Assembly (NCBI GenBank): GCA_963698995.1
Contig: CAVOTD010000004.1
Span: forward strand, 1-64,000
Source: AP-15 sp963698995
Lineage (GTDB): Bacteria; Pseudomonadota; Alphaproteobacteria; ATCC43930; CGMCC-115725
Reading direction: 5' to 3'
DNA length: 64,000 nt
In this document: positions 25,493 through 35,426 of the stretch, one piece after another
Numbering within the stretch: position 1 is the first letter of the stretch
Layout: every line of letters starts with the position of its first letter
Position numbers and translations under genes: made by a program
The notes under the pieces: model-generated
What the model saw: the letters and a program-made list of their open reading frames with translations, nothing else
Databases searched by the model: none
What the model was told of the DNA's origin: nothing

Positions 25493-27562
25493 ATGCCCAA
25501 GCTGACGATCGACGGGAATGAGGTCGAGGTCCCGGCCGGCACCACAATCCTGCAGGCCTGCGAACATGCCGGGATCGAGGTCGCGCATTTCTGCTACCAC
25601 GAGCGGCTAGCGATTGCCGGCAATTGCCGGATGTGCCTCGTCGAGGTGGAGAAATCGCCAAAACCAATCGCTTCGTGCGCGATGCCGGCGACCGATGGCA
25701 TGGTAGTTCATACAAAGTCGCCGAAAGCGGTCAAGGCACAAAAAGCGGTGATGGAATTCCTGCTGATCAATCACCCGCTCGACTGCCCGATCTGCGATCA
25801 GGGCGGCGAGTGCGATCTGCAGGACCAGGCCATGGCCTACGGTTTCGACCGCGGCAGGTTCGAGGAGAACAAGCGCGCCGTGCACGATAAGGATTTCGGC
25901 CCGTTGGTCGAAACCCACATGACCCGCTGTATTCATTGTACACGCTGCATTCGCTTCCTGACCGACATCGCCGGCGTCCAGGAGCTCGGCGCCACCGGAC
26001 GCGGCGAAGACATGGAGATCACGACGTATATCGAGCGCGCGCTCGATTCCGAATTGTCGGCGAACATCATCGATCTATGCCCGGTCGGGGCGCTGACCTC
26101 GAAGCCCTATGCTTTTGTCGCCCGCCCTTGGGAGTTGGAGAAGACCGAGTTGATCGACGTCATGGACGCCGTCGGCAGCAACATCCGGGTCGATGCGCGC
26201 GGGCCGCAGGTGCTTCGCGTTTTGCCTCGCGTCCATGAGGCGATCAACGAGGAGTGGATTTCCGACAAGACGCGGTATGCGATCGACGGGCTCGTCCGCC
26301 GGCGCCTCGACCGTCCCTATATCGGCCGCGACCGTAAACGCGAAGTGGATTGGCGCGAGGCCTTCGAACTGATCGCGGAGCGGCTGAAGACGGTTCCGGG
26401 CGAGCGCATCGCCGCGATCGCCGGCGATTTGTGCGACGCCGAGGCGATGTTTGCACTAAAGGAGTTTCTGGGCAGCCTCGGCGCGGTAAGCCTCGATTGC
26501 CGGCAGGACGGCGCCAAGCTCGATCCGCGTTGCCGGGCAGGCTACCTCTTCAACACGACGATCGCCGGCATCGAGAAGGCGGACGCCTGTCTGCTGGTCG
26601 GCACCAACCCGCGTTGGGAGGCGCCGCTGGTCAACGCAAGGCTGCGCAAGCGTCATCTCCACGGGGGAGTGCGTATAGCCGCGATCGGCCCCGCCCTCGA
26701 TCCGACATTTCCGGTCGAGGTCCTGGGCGACGACGGCATAACGCTGAACGCTGTGGCGACCGGCGAACATTCCTGGGCGACGATACTGCGCGACGCCGCG
26801 AATCCGATGATTATACTCGGACAGGGGACGCTTGCTCGGGCGGACGGCGCCCGCGTTCTCGGGGCAGCCAGGGGTATCGCCGACAGCTGCGGCCTTGTTC
26901 GTGAGGACTGGAACGGGTTCAACGTCCTGCACCGTGCCGCGGCGCGGGTGGGCGGCCTCGACCTCGGCTTCGTGCCGGGGCCTGACGGCCGCGACGTGGA
27001 CGGCATTCTTGCAGGCTGCAAATCAGGCGATATCGAAATTCTCTATCTGCTCGGCGCCGACGAGATCGACACCGCGGAGCTCGGGGCTGCTTTCGTTATT
27101 TATCAAGGGCATCACGGCGACCGCGGCGCGCGGCGGGCCGATGTCGTCCTGCCCGGCGCCGCCTATACCGAGAAGGACGGCATCTACGTCAATACCGAGG
27201 GCCGCGTGCAGCTGGCGCGTCGCGCGGTGTTTCCCCCCGGCGAGGCGCGCGAGGACTGGAAGATCGTGCGCGCGCTGTCCGGCGCAATCGGTCGTCCGTT
27301 GCCCTTCGATACGCTCCGCGACCTCCGCCGCAGCATGTCGAAGGCGCATCCGATCTTGGCCGAGACGGATATCGTAGCGCGCGCCTCTTGGGGTGTTTTT
27401 GGCGAGACGGGGCCGGTTGCCCCGGGTCCTTTCACCTACCCGATCGACGATTTCTACCGCACCGACCCGATCAGCCGCGCCAGCCCCACAATGGCTCAGT
27501 GCAGCGAAGTTTCTGCGGCACGGCGCTACGCCGCGCCGCTGCGGACGGGCGCGCGTGGCTAG
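25493..27562 (+). CDS. nuoG: NADH-quinone oxidoreductase subunit G
   Basis: 689 residues. N-terminal [2Fe-2S] N1b ligands Cys34, Cys45, Cys48 and Cys62, then the His/Cys cluster N5 site (HPLDCPICDQGGECDLQ) and N4 site (CIHCTRCIRF, IDLCPVGALTSKPY), followed by a molybdopterin-oxidoreductase-like domain that carries no cofactor. An in-frame GTG at 25487 overlapping the nuoF stop is an alternative start; ATG 25493 gives the usual MPKLTIDG. nuoH begins inside its end. Confidence 0.97.
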   Translation: MPKLTIDGNEVEVPAGTTILQACEHAGIEVAHFCYHERLAIAGNCRMCLVEVEKSPKPIASCAMPATDGMVVHTKSPKAVKAQKAVMEFLLINHPLDCPICDQGGECDLQDQAMAYGFDRGRFEENKRAVHDKDFGPLVETHMTRCIHCTRCIRFLTDIAGVQELGATGRGEDMEITTYIERALDSELSANIIDLCPVGALTSKPYAFVARPWELEKTELIDVMDAVGSNIRVDARGPQVLRVLPRVHEAINEEWISDKTRYAIDGLVRRRLDRPYIGRDRKREVDWREAFELIAERLKTVPGERIAAIAGDLCDAEAMFALKEFLGSLGAVSLDCRQDGAKLDPRCRAGYLFNTTIAGIEKADACLLVGTNPRWEAPLVNARLRKRHLHGGVRIAAIGPALDPTFPVEVLGDDGITLNAVATGEHSWATILRDAANPMIILGQGTLARADGARVLGAARGIADSCGLVREDWNGFNVLHRAAARVGGLDLGFVPGPDGRDVDGILAGCKSGDIEILYLLGADEIDTAELGAAFVIYQGHHGDRGARRADVVLPGAAYTEKDGIYVNTEGRVQLARRAVFPPGEAREDWKIVRALSGAIGRPLPFDTLRDLRRSMSKAHPILAETDIVARASWGVFGETGPVAPGPFTYPIDDFYRTDPISRASPTMAQCSEVSAARRYAAPLRTGARG

Positions 27563-28568
27563 CTTCTGGACCGGCTACGCTTGGCCGACCGTAATCACTG
27601 CCGCCGAGATCGTTGCATTGGTGGTGCCGTTGCTGCTCGCGATCGCCATGCTGACCTATGCGGAGCGCAAGGTGCTGGCGTATTCGCAACTCCGCAAAGG
27701 TCCGAATGTGGTCGGCCCTTTCGGGCTGCTGCAACCCTTCGCCGATGGCCTCAAACTGCTGGTGAAGGAGACCATCGTCCCGAGCGGCGCCAATCCGGTC
27801 GTGTTCATCATCGCGCCGCTGGTGACCTTCACCCTGGCCCTCGTCGCCTGGGCAGTCATCCCGTTCGGTCCGGGGGTGGTGATCGCCAACATCAATGTCG
27901 GCATTCTCTACCTTTTTGCGATCAGCTCGCTCGGCGTCTACGGGATCATCCTGGCCGGTTGGGCTTCGAACTCGCGCTACGCCTTCCTCGGGGCTTTGCG
28001 CTCGGCGGCGCAGATGGTCTCCTACGAGGTGGCGATCGGTTTTGTCCTCGTCACGGTGCTGCTGTGCGCCGGTTCGCTGAACCTCAGCGAGATTGTCGAG
28101 GCGCAGCGCCATATTTGGTTCGCGATCCCGCTATTGCCGATGTTCGTGATTTTCTTCATCTCCGCATTGGCCGAGACCGGACGCGCGCCGTTCGATCTGC
28201 CGGAGGGCGAAACCGAGATCGTCGCCGGCTACTTTGTCGAATATTCCTCGATGATTTTCGCACTGTTCTATCTTGGCGAATACGGCAATATGATCCTGAT
28301 GAGCGCGATGACGAGCGTGCTTTTTCTTGGCGGCTGGCTCGCGCCGTTCGGGGTCGCGCCCTTTACTTGGGTGCCGGGACCGATCTGGTTCGCGCTCAAG
28401 ATCGGGTTCGTGCTGTTTTGCTTTCTGTGGGTGCGCGCCACTTTCCCACGGTTCCGCTACGATCAGCTAATGCGGCTCGGCTGGAAGGTGTTTTTGCCGT
28501 TCTCGTTGCTCTGGTTGGTGCTGACCGCCGGCGTATTGACTGCGACCGGATGGCTGCCAACGCGTTGA
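27555..28568 (+). CDS. nuoH: NADH-quinone oxidoreductase subunit H
   Basis: 337 residues with eight membrane helices. It links the Q module to the proton pumps (E-channel). YAERKVLAYSQLRKGPNVVGPFGLLQPFADGLKLL and the loop ALAETGRAPFDLPEGETEIVAGYFVEYS are diagnostic. The GTG start at 27555 overlaps the nuoG stop, and MASFWTGYAWP is the usual N-terminal style. Confidence 0.97.
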   Translation: MASFWTGYAWPTVITAAEIVALVVPLLLAIAMLTYAERKVLAYSQLRKGPNVVGPFGLLQPFADGLKLLVKETIVPSGANPVVFIIAPLVTFTLALVAWAVIPFGPGVVIANINVGILYLFAISSLGVYGIILAGWASNSRYAFLGALRSAAQMVSYEVAIGFVLVTVLLCAGSLNLSEIVEAQRHIWFAIPLLPMFVIFFISALAETGRAPFDLPEGETEIVAGYFVEYSSMIFALFYLGEYGNMILMSAMTSVLFLGGWLAPFGVAPFTWVPGPIWFALKIGFVLFCFLWVRATFPRFRYDQLMRLGWKVFLPFSLLWLVLTAGVLTATGWLPTR

Positions 28569-28578
28569 GGATCGATTG

Positions 28579-29067
28579 ATGGGATTTCTTGAACGCGGCG
28601 CTCGCAGCTTGCTGCTGACCGAGCTGCTCTCGGGGCTGGGGCTGACCTTGCGGTACATGTTTAAACGGCCGGTGACCGTCAATTACCCATACGAGAAGGG
28701 TCCGCTCAGCCCGCGCTTCCGCGGCGAGCACGTGCTGCGCCGCTATCCCAATGGCGAGGAGCGCTGCATCGCCTGCAAATTGTGCGAAGCGATCTGCCCG
28801 GCGCTGGCGATCACTATCGAGGCGGAGCCGCGGGAGGACGGCAGTCGGCGCACGACGCGCTACGACATCGACATGACAAAATGCATTTATTGCGGTTACT
28901 GCCAGGAAGCCTGCCCGGTCGATGCGATCGTCGAGGGACCGAATTTCGAGTTTGCGACCGAGACCCATGAGGAGCTGCTCTATGACAAGGAGAAGCTTCT
29001 GGCCAACGGCGATCGCTGGGAGGCCGAGATCGCGAAGAATTTGGCACTCGACGCCCCGTACCGGTGA
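28579..29067 (+). CDS. nuoI: NADH-quinone oxidoreductase subunit I
   Basis: 162 residues, the TYKY ferredoxin subunit. Two [4Fe-4S] motifs: Cys63/66/69 with Cys73, and Cys102/105/108 with Cys112 (clusters N6a and N6b). The amphipathic N-terminal helix lies on the membrane arm. ATG 28579 is 10 bases after nuoH. A 225-base gap with a palindromic repeat separates it from nuoJ. Confidence 0.98.
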   Translation: MGFLERGARSLLLTELLSGLGLTLRYMFKRPVTVNYPYEKGPLSPRFRGEHVLRRYPNGEERCIACKLCEAICPALAITIEAEPREDGSRRTTRYDIDMTKCIYCGYCQEACPVDAIVEGPNFEFATETHEELLYDKEKLLANGDRWEAEIAKNLALDAPYR

Positions 29068-29095
29068 AGCGCTGATGCATGAACTTCGGATCATT

Positions 29096-29254
29096 GTCAT
29101 TCCGGGGCGCGGGCCCCCGGGTCGGGCCTTTGGCCCGCCCGAGGACAGGCTCCGCCTGCGAGCCCGGAATCCAGGAACGCAGGCCGGAGAGATCTTGGGA
29201 CGGGCCGGTGTTCATGGGTTCCGGGCCTGGCCCTTCGGGCCATCCCGGAATGAC
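29096..29254. repeat. Palindromic repeat, family 1, copy 1 (nuoI-nuoJ gap)
   Basis: 159 bases bounded by perfect 11-bp inverted ends GTCATTCCGGG/CCCGGAATGAC, with inner palindromes (GGCCTTTGGCCC, GGCCCTTCGGGCC). Copies of the same family lie at 33835 and 58781. It sits inside the complex I operon; no coding sequence is seen in the gap. Confidence 0.85.
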
Positions 29255-29292
29255 GTTCATGGCGCCACGGATGTCGCTGCCGGCGGGCGGCG

Positions 29293-29910
29293 ATGATCGT
29301 CCAAGCCGTTCTTTTCTACATCTTTGCCGCGGTTGCCGTCGGTTCCGGGGTGCTCGTCGTCTCGGCGCGCAACCCGGTGCACTCGGTGCTGTTTCTGATT
29401 TTGGCGTTCTTCAATGCTGCCGCTCTTTTTCTGCTGATCGGGGCGGAATTCTTGGCGATGATCTTGGTCATTGTCTATGTCGGTGCGGTGGCAGTTCTGT
29501 TTCTCTTTGTCGTAATGATGCTCGATATCGATTTCTTGCAGCTGCGCAGTGGGTTCGTGCGCTATCTGCCGATCGGCACGTTGGTCGGGTTGGTCCTGTT
29601 GGCCGAGCTCGTCCTCGTCATCGGCGGCTGGACGCTCACCCCGTCGCTGCCCAGCCAAGTGCCGGTGGCCGCCGCCGGCAGCGTTCCGCTCACCAACACC
29701 CGGGCCCTCGGCCAGATTCTCTATACCCGCTACCTGTTCGCATTTCAGGTGGCGGGACTGATTCTGCTCGTGGCGATGGTGGGGGCCATCGTCTTGACCC
29801 TGCGACATCGCGCCGACGTCAGGCGGCAATCGATCTCGGCCCAGCTGGCCCGCACGCGCGCCCAAACTGTCGACGTCGTCAAAGTACCGCTCGGCACCGG
29901 GAGCGATTGA
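29293..29910 (+). CDS. nuoJ: NADH-quinone oxidoreductase subunit J
   Basis: 205 residues, five membrane helices, part of the proton-transfer path beside NuoK. The conserved SARNPVHSVLFLILAFFNAA and ILVIVYVGAVAVLFLFVVMML (with the pi-bulge Tyr-Val-Gly) are present. Its stop and the nuoK ATG share one base (TGATG). Confidence 0.97.
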   Translation: MIVQAVLFYIFAAVAVGSGVLVVSARNPVHSVLFLILAFFNAAALFLLIGAEFLAMILVIVYVGAVAVLFLFVVMMLDIDFLQLRSGFVRYLPIGTLVGLVLLAELVLVIGGWTLTPSLPSQVPVAAAGSVPLTNTRALGQILYTRYLFAFQVAGLILLVAMVGAIVLTLRHRADVRRQSISAQLARTRAQTVDVVKVPLGTGSD

Positions 29911-30218
29911 TGCTGATCGGCGTCGCGCATTACCTGACGGTGGCCGCGATTCTGTTCACGCTCGGGATCTTCGGCATCTTTTTGAACCGCAAGAACGTGA
30001 TCGTCATGCTGATGTCGATTGAGTTGATGCTGCTCGCGGTCAGCATCAACTTTGTCGCCTTCTCGGTTTTTATGAACAATCTGATCGGCCAGGTCTTCGC
30101 CATGTTCGTGCTGACCGTGGCCGCGGCGGAAGCGGCAATCGGCCTGGCTATACTGGTCGTCTACTTCCGCAACCGCGGCACCATCCGGGTTGAGGACGTC
30201 AACATGATGAAAGGCTGA
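29910..30218 (+). CDS. nuoK: NADH-quinone oxidoreductase subunit K
   Basis: 102 residues, three membrane helices. It holds the two conserved membrane glutamates, one in SIELMLLAVSINFV and one in VAAAEAAIGLAILV, that relay protons. One-base overlap with nuoJ. Confidence 0.98.
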   Translation: MLIGVAHYLTVAAILFTLGIFGIFLNRKNVIVMLMSIELMLLAVSINFVAFSVFMNNLIGQVFAMFVLTVAAAEAAIGLAILVVYFRNRGTIRVEDVNMMKG

Positions 30219-30222
30219 CGCA

Positions 30223-32148
30223 TTGGCCGTCGCCGTCGTCTTTTTGCCGTTTCTTGCCGCGCTGATCGCCGGTTTTTTTGGCCGGGCGATCGGCAATCGA
30301 GGTTCCCAGCTGATCACCTGCGGCGCTCTGTTGCTGTCTGCGGTGCTCGGCATTTTGCTGTTCCGCGAAATCCTGGCGACCGAAGAGGCGCAGGTGATTC
30401 CGTTGGCGCGCTGGATCGTCGCCGGCGGCGTCGATGTCGCATGGTCGCTGCGGCTCGACACGTTGAGCGGGGTCATGATCCTCGTCGTCACGATTGTCTC
30501 GTCGATGGTTCACGTCTATTCGATCGGCTACATGGAGGGCGATCCGTCGATCCCGCGCTTCATGGCCTATCTGAGCCTCTTTACCTTTTTTATGCTGGCA
30601 TTGGTTACGTCGAACGACTTCGTGCAGCTGTTTTTCGGCTGGGAAGGCGTCGGCCTGATGTCCTATTTGCTGATCGGCTTTTGGTACGATCGTCCGTCGG
30701 CCAATGCGGCGGCGATCAAGGCATTCATCGTCAACCGGGTCGGCGATTTCGGCTTTGCCCTCGGCATCTTTGCGACCTTCGCGATTTTCGGCAGCCTCGA
30801 TTTCGGCACCGTCTTCGGCGCCGCGCCCAAGGCCGTCGGCACGACAATGGAATTCCTTGGCTGGCAGGTCGACTCGCTGACCCTCGCCTGCATCCTTCTG
30901 TTCATCGGGGCGATGGGAAAATCGGCCCAGATCCCGCTCCATACCTGGCTGCCCGACGCGATGGAGGGGCCGACACCGGTTTCCGCCCTGATCCATGCGG
31001 CGACCATGGTAACGGCGGGCGTCTTTATGGTTTGCCGGCTATCGCCGATGTTCGAATACGCGCCGACCGCGCTTGCCGTCGTCGGAATTATCGGCGGGAC
31101 CACGGCAGCCTTTGCCGCCAGCATCGGTATGGTGCAGAACGACATCAAGCGGGTCATCGCCTGGTCGACCTGCAGCCAGCTGGGCTACATGTTCGCGGCC
31201 GCCGCGGTCTCGGCTTATGCCGCGGCGATGTTCCACCTCTTCACCCATGCCTTCTTCAAGGGGCTGTTGTTCCTGTGCTCCGGATCGGTGATCCATGCGA
31301 TGGGGGGCGAACAGGATATGCGCCGGATGGGCGGCCTCTGGCGCAAAATCCCGTGGACCTATGGAACAATGTGGGTCGGCGCCCTGTCACTGAGCGCGGT
31401 CCCCTACTTCTCCGGCTATTTCTCGAAAGACACGATCCTCGCGGCGACCTGGGCCTCGGGGACCGCAGTCGGCCGCTACTCGTTCGTGCTGGGCACCCTG
31501 GCGGCCTTCATGACCGCCTTTTATATCTCCCGCGTGATGTTCATGACCTTTCACGGCGCGCCGCATGCCGGTGAGGAGACAATGCACCATGCGCATGAGA
31601 GCCCGTGGGTGATGCGGATCCCGCTGCTTGTTCTGGCGGCGGGGGCGGCTGTCGCCGGGTATCTCGCCTATGACGGCTTTGTCGGCGCCGAGCACACCGG
31701 CTTTTGGAAGAGCGCCCTTCTCGTGTTGCCCGACCACACTGCACTCGCAGAAGCCGAACGGGTCCCTCTCGTCATCGCCTATTTGCCGCTGTTCGCCGGA
31801 CTTTTGGGCATCGCCACGGCATATGTCTTTTATATCGTGGATCCCGCGCTTCCGGTGCGGCTCGTGGCGCAGTTCCGCGCGCTCTATCTGTTCTTGCTCA
31901 ATCGCTGGTACATCGACGAGCTCTACGACAGGCTGTTTGTCCGGCCGGCGATGGCGCTCGGCGACGGGCTATGGAAAGGGGGCGACGGCGCGGTGATCGA
32001 CGGCCTCGGTCCCGATGGTGTCGCTGCGGTTACCCGCGATCTCGCGCGGCAGGCCAGTCGGCTGCAGACCGGGTATCTCTACCACTACGCCTTCGCCATG
32101 ATGATCGGTCTGGTCGCGTTCGTGACCTGGTACCTGTTCCCGAAATGA
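30223..32148 (+). CDS. nuoL: NADH-quinone oxidoreductase subunit L (antiporter-like)
   Basis: 641 residues with about 16 membrane helices, including the long lateral helix at the C terminus. The Mrp-antiporter core has FFGWEGVGLMSYLLIGFWY, the key Lys in GAMGKSAQIPLHTWLPDAMEGPTPVSALIHAATMV, and HAFFKGLLFLCSGS. TTG is the start by position, 4 bases after nuoK; there is no better codon near. NuoL is a distal proton pump. Confidence 0.96.
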   Translation: MAVAVVFLPFLAALIAGFFGRAIGNRGSQLITCGALLLSAVLGILLFREILATEEAQVIPLARWIVAGGVDVAWSLRLDTLSGVMILVVTIVSSMVHVYSIGYMEGDPSIPRFMAYLSLFTFFMLALVTSNDFVQLFFGWEGVGLMSYLLIGFWYDRPSANAAAIKAFIVNRVGDFGFALGIFATFAIFGSLDFGTVFGAAPKAVGTTMEFLGWQVDSLTLACILLFIGAMGKSAQIPLHTWLPDAMEGPTPVSALIHAATMVTAGVFMVCRLSPMFEYAPTALAVVGIIGGTTAAFAASIGMVQNDIKRVIAWSTCSQLGYMFAAAAVSAYAAAMFHLFTHAFFKGLLFLCSGSVIHAMGGEQDMRRMGGLWRKIPWTYGTMWVGALSLSAVPYFSGYFSKDTILAATWASGTAVGRYSFVLGTLAAFMTAFYISRVMFMTFHGAPHAGEETMHHAHESPWVMRIPLLVLAAGAAVAGYLAYDGFVGAEHTGFWKSALLVLPDHTALAEAERVPLVIAYLPLFAGLLGIATAYVFYIVDPALPVRLVAQFRALYLFLLNRWYIDELYDRLFVRPAMALGDGLWKGGDGAVIDGLGPDGVAAVTRDLARQASRLQTGYLYHYAFAMMIGLVAFVTWYLFPK

Positions 32149-32232
32149 GAGCCCGGCCGGAATGATGCGTTCCGACGCGATCCCAGCTCCCTCTCTCGCC
32201 CTGCGGAAAACAGATGTACAGGGAGTGCCAGA

Positions 32233-33759
32233 GTGAGCCATTGGCCGCTGCTGTCGCTCGTGACGTTTTTGCCGTTAGTCGGCACCGCCTTCATCCTGAT
32301 GGCGCGCGGCGAGGAGGCGGTGGTCGCGCGCAATGCACGATGGATCGCGCTTTGGACTTCGCTGATCAATTTCGTGCTGTCGCTGGTGCTGTGGTTCGAG
32401 TTCGATCCGACGACCGCCGATTTCCAATTCGTCGAGCGGGCCAGCTGGGTCACCCTCGGCGGCTTCGACTTCAATTATCACATGGGGATCGACGGGATCT
32501 CGCTGTTCTTCGTCCTGCTGTCGACCATCCTGACCTTTCTCTCGATCGTCTCGGCCTGGGAAGTGATCCAGTTCCGCGTCAAGGAATTCATGATTGCCTT
32601 CCTGGTACTCGAGACCTTGATGGTCGGCATCTTTTGTGCCCTCGACTTCATCTTGTTCTATGTCTTTTTCGAGGGCGTGTTGATCCCGATGTTCCTGATC
32701 ATCGGAGTATGGGGGGGATCGAATCGAATCTATTCGGCATTCAAATTCTTTCTGTACACTCTGCTCGGCTCGGTGCTGATGCTGCTCGCCATTCTGGCCG
32801 TCTCGTTCCAGACCGGGACGACCGACATCGAGTACGCGCTGGCCCACGCCGAGTTGTTCCCGCCCGGTCTCCAGAAATGGTTGTGGCTGGCCTTTTTTGC
32901 GTCGTTTGCGGTCAAGGTGCCGATGTGGCCGGTGCATACCTGGCTGCCCGATGCCCATGTCGAGGCGCCGACAGCCGGCTCGGTGATCCTTGCCGGCATC
33001 CTCTTAAAGCTCGGCGGATACGGTTTCATTCGCTTCTCATTGCCGATATTTCCGCTCGCCTCGGCTTACTTCACACCGCTGATCTTCACCCTCAGCGCCA
33101 TTGCAGTGATCTACACTTCGCTGGTGGCGTTGGCACAGATCGACATGAAAAAACTGATTGCCTATTCGTCGATCGCCCATATGGGGTTTGTCACGATGGG
33201 CACGTTTGCCGTGACCAGCGAGGCGGTGCAGGGCGCCGTAATCCAGATGTTGAGCCACGGCCTCGTATCCGGCGCGCTGTTTCTCTGCGTCGGCGTTCTT
33301 TACGACCGGCTGCATACGCACGAAATCGCCCGCTTCGGCGGGCTCGTCAACCGTATGCCGGCCTATGCTTTCGTTTTTATGGTGTTCACCTTAGCGGCAA
33401 TCGGGCTTCCCGGCACCAGCGGCTTTGTCGGCGAGTTCCTGATCCTGCTCGGCACGTTCAAGGTCAGCACGCTCGAATGCACCCTCGCGGCGACCGCGTT
33501 GTTTCTCGCCCCAGCCTATATGCTCTACCTCTATCGACGGGTCATCTTCGGGACGATCACGCGCGCCGACCTGCGCGGCATCCTCGATCTGAGCCCGCGC
33601 GAAATCGCCCTCTTCGTTCCGTTGCTGGCGGTGGTGGTGTGGATGGGCGTGTATCCGAGCTCGTTCCTGCGCCCGATCCAGGCCTCGGTCGATCATCTTG
33701 TGCAGCAGGTCAGCGCCGCCACCGACGCCGCGGGCCTGCGCCGCGCCAGCCTCCATTGA
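32233..33759 (+). CDS. nuoM: NADH-quinone oxidoreductase subunit M (antiporter-like)
   Basis: 508 residues, 14 membrane helices. Conserved FYVFFEGVLIPMFLIIGVWGG (glutamate), KVPMWPVHTWLPDAHVEAPTAGSVILAGILLKLGGYG and YSSIAHMGFV. GTG start, 84 bases after nuoL. The next gene is separated by 215 bases holding a repeat. Confidence 0.97.
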   Translation: MSHWPLLSLVTFLPLVGTAFILMARGEEAVVARNARWIALWTSLINFVLSLVLWFEFDPTTADFQFVERASWVTLGGFDFNYHMGIDGISLFFVLLSTILTFLSIVSAWEVIQFRVKEFMIAFLVLETLMVGIFCALDFILFYVFFEGVLIPMFLIIGVWGGSNRIYSAFKFFLYTLLGSVLMLLAILAVSFQTGTTDIEYALAHAELFPPGLQKWLWLAFFASFAVKVPMWPVHTWLPDAHVEAPTAGSVILAGILLKLGGYGFIRFSLPIFPLASAYFTPLIFTLSAIAVIYTSLVALAQIDMKKLIAYSSIAHMGFVTMGTFAVTSEAVQGAVIQMLSHGLVSGALFLCVGVLYDRLHTHEIARFGGLVNRMPAYAFVFMVFTLAAIGLPGTSGFVGEFLILLGTFKVSTLECTLAATALFLAPAYMLYLYRRVIFGTITRADLRGILDLSPREIALFVPLLAVVVWMGVYPSSFLRPIQASVDHLVQQVSAATDAAGLRRASLH

Positions 33760-33834
33760 CGCTTGACCCACAATGAATCTCGAGCGCCCGACGTCATTCC
33801 CGCGAAAGAGCCTGTGAAGGAAGCCGAAATGCCC

Positions 33835-33957
33835 GTCATTCCGGGGCGCGGGCTTCGCCTGCAAGCCCGGAACCCAAGAACACCGGACTGCAAAATGCTA
33901 AGAACGGTTGGTGTTCCTGGATTCCGGGCCTGGCCTTGCAGGCCATCCCGGAATGAC
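33835..33957. repeat. Palindromic repeat, family 1, copy 2 (nuoM-nuoN gap)
   Basis: 123 bases bounded by GTCATTCCGGGG and CCCGGAATGAC. Similarity to the 58781 copy extends about 25 bases further upstream (GCCTGTGA...CCGAAATG). A stray half-element (CGTCATTCCCGCGAAAG) lies at 33792. No gene is seen in the 33760-33974 gap. Confidence 0.85.
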
Positions 33958-33974
33958 GACGAGGGGCTTTGTTG

Positions 33975-35426
33975 ATGCCCGAACTTCCGCTCCCTGACAT
34001 CGCGCCGGCGCTGCCCGAGATCATCGTCGCCGTCTTTGCGATGGCATTGCTGATCCTTGGCGCAAGCCGCGGCGAACAGTCGACCCGGCTTGTCGCGTGG
34101 CTTGCAATCGGCGTTCTGTCCCTCGCGCTCGTCGCCTCCCAGCTCGGCGGGGGCGAGCGGCGCCTGGCCTTCTACGGCATGTTCGTCACCGACGCATTTG
34201 CGCTGTTCATGAAAGCCCTGGTGCTGATCGGCTCGGCGGTGACGATCCTGATGGGCATGCGCTACAACGAGGATCAGGGGATTGCCCGGTTCGAGTTCCC
34301 GGTTCTCGTGCTGCTGTCGACGGCCGGGATGATGGTGATGATCTCGGCCAGCGACCTGATCACCCTCTATGTCGGGCTCGAACTGCAGAACCTGGCGCTC
34401 TATGTCGTCGCCAGCTTCAATCGCGACTCGGTTCGCTCGAGCGAGGCCGGGCTCAAATATTTCGTGCTCGGCGCGCTTTCCTCGGGAATGTTGCTCTATG
34501 GCGTGTCGCTGATCTACGGGTTTACCGGCACCACCGCTTTTGCCGACATCGGCACACTGGTAGCCGGCACCTCAGTGCCCTCGACTGGTGTTTTGATCGG
34601 CCTCGTTTTTGTCGTCGTGGGCCTTGCCTTCAAAGTGTCGGCGGTGCCGTTCCACATGTGGACACCCGACGTCTACGAAGGGGCTCCAACCCCGGTGACC
34701 GCGTTTTTCGCCGTGGCGCCGAAGATGGCGGCTCTCGCGCTGTTTGTTCGCTTCATGATCGAGCCATTTGGCTCACTGGTCGGCGAATGGCGGCAAATCA
34801 TCGTGTTTCTGTCGATCGCTTCGATGGTGTTCGGTGCGGTCGCCGCGATCGCCCAGGAGAACATCAAGCGGCTGATGGCCTACAGCTCGATCGGTCACAT
34901 CGGCTATGCGCTGATAGGGTTGGCAACCGGCACGGCGAATGGGATCCGCGGCGTGCTGGTCTACATGACGATCTACCTGTTCATGACGGTCGGCACCTGG
35001 GCGGTGATCTTGTGCATGCGCCGGCAGGGGCGGATGCTCGAAGGGATTTCGGACCTCGGCGGACTGTCCCGCTCCCAGCCGGGCCTCGCTCTGGCGCTGG
35101 CGATCTTCATGTTCGCCTTGAGCGGCATTCCGCCGACCGCCGGGTTTTTTGCCAAACTCTACGTGTTTCTCGCCGCGATCGATGCGCGGCTCACCGGGCT
35201 AGCCGTCATCGGCGTTGTGACCAGCGTCGTCTCGGCGTTCTATTATCTGCGGGTCGTCAAGGTCATGTATTTCGACGAGCCGGCTGCCGCCTTTGACCGT
35301 CCGATGACCGCCGAGCTCAAAAGTGTGGTATTCGTCACTGCCGTCGTCACACTGTTTTTCTTCGCGCTGCCCGGGCCGATCGTGGGCGGCGCCGAGGCCG
35401 CCGCCGCGGCGCTCTTTTCCCGATGA
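33975..35426 (+). CDS. nuoN: NADH-quinone oxidoreductase subunit N (antiporter-like)
   Basis: 483 residues, about 14 membrane helices. Conserved LITLYVGLELQNLALYVVAS, AFKVSAVPFHMWTPDVYEGAPTPVTAFFAVAPK and MAYSSIGHIGYALIG. ATG 33975 follows GAGGGG by 8 bases. It ends the complex I set and overlaps birA by ATGA, so birA and the following genes are probably part of the same message. Confidence 0.97.
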   Translation: MPELPLPDIAPALPEIIVAVFAMALLILGASRGEQSTRLVAWLAIGVLSLALVASQLGGGERRLAFYGMFVTDAFALFMKALVLIGSAVTILMGMRYNEDQGIARFEFPVLVLLSTAGMMVMISASDLITLYVGLELQNLALYVVASFNRDSVRSSEAGLKYFVLGALSSGMLLYGVSLIYGFTGTTAFADIGTLVAGTSVPSTGVLIGLVFVVVGLAFKVSAVPFHMWTPDVYEGAPTPVTAFFAVAPKMAALALFVRFMIEPFGSLVGEWRQIIVFLSIASMVFGAVAAIAQENIKRLMAYSSIGHIGYALIGLATGTANGIRGVLVYMTIYLFMTVGTWAVILCMRRQGRMLEGISDLGGLSRSQPGLALALAIFMFALSGIPPTAGFFAKLYVFLAAIDARLTGLAVIGVVTSVVSAFYYLRVVKVMYFDEPAAAFDRPMTAELKSVVFVTAVVTLFFFALPGPIVGGAEAAAAALFSR

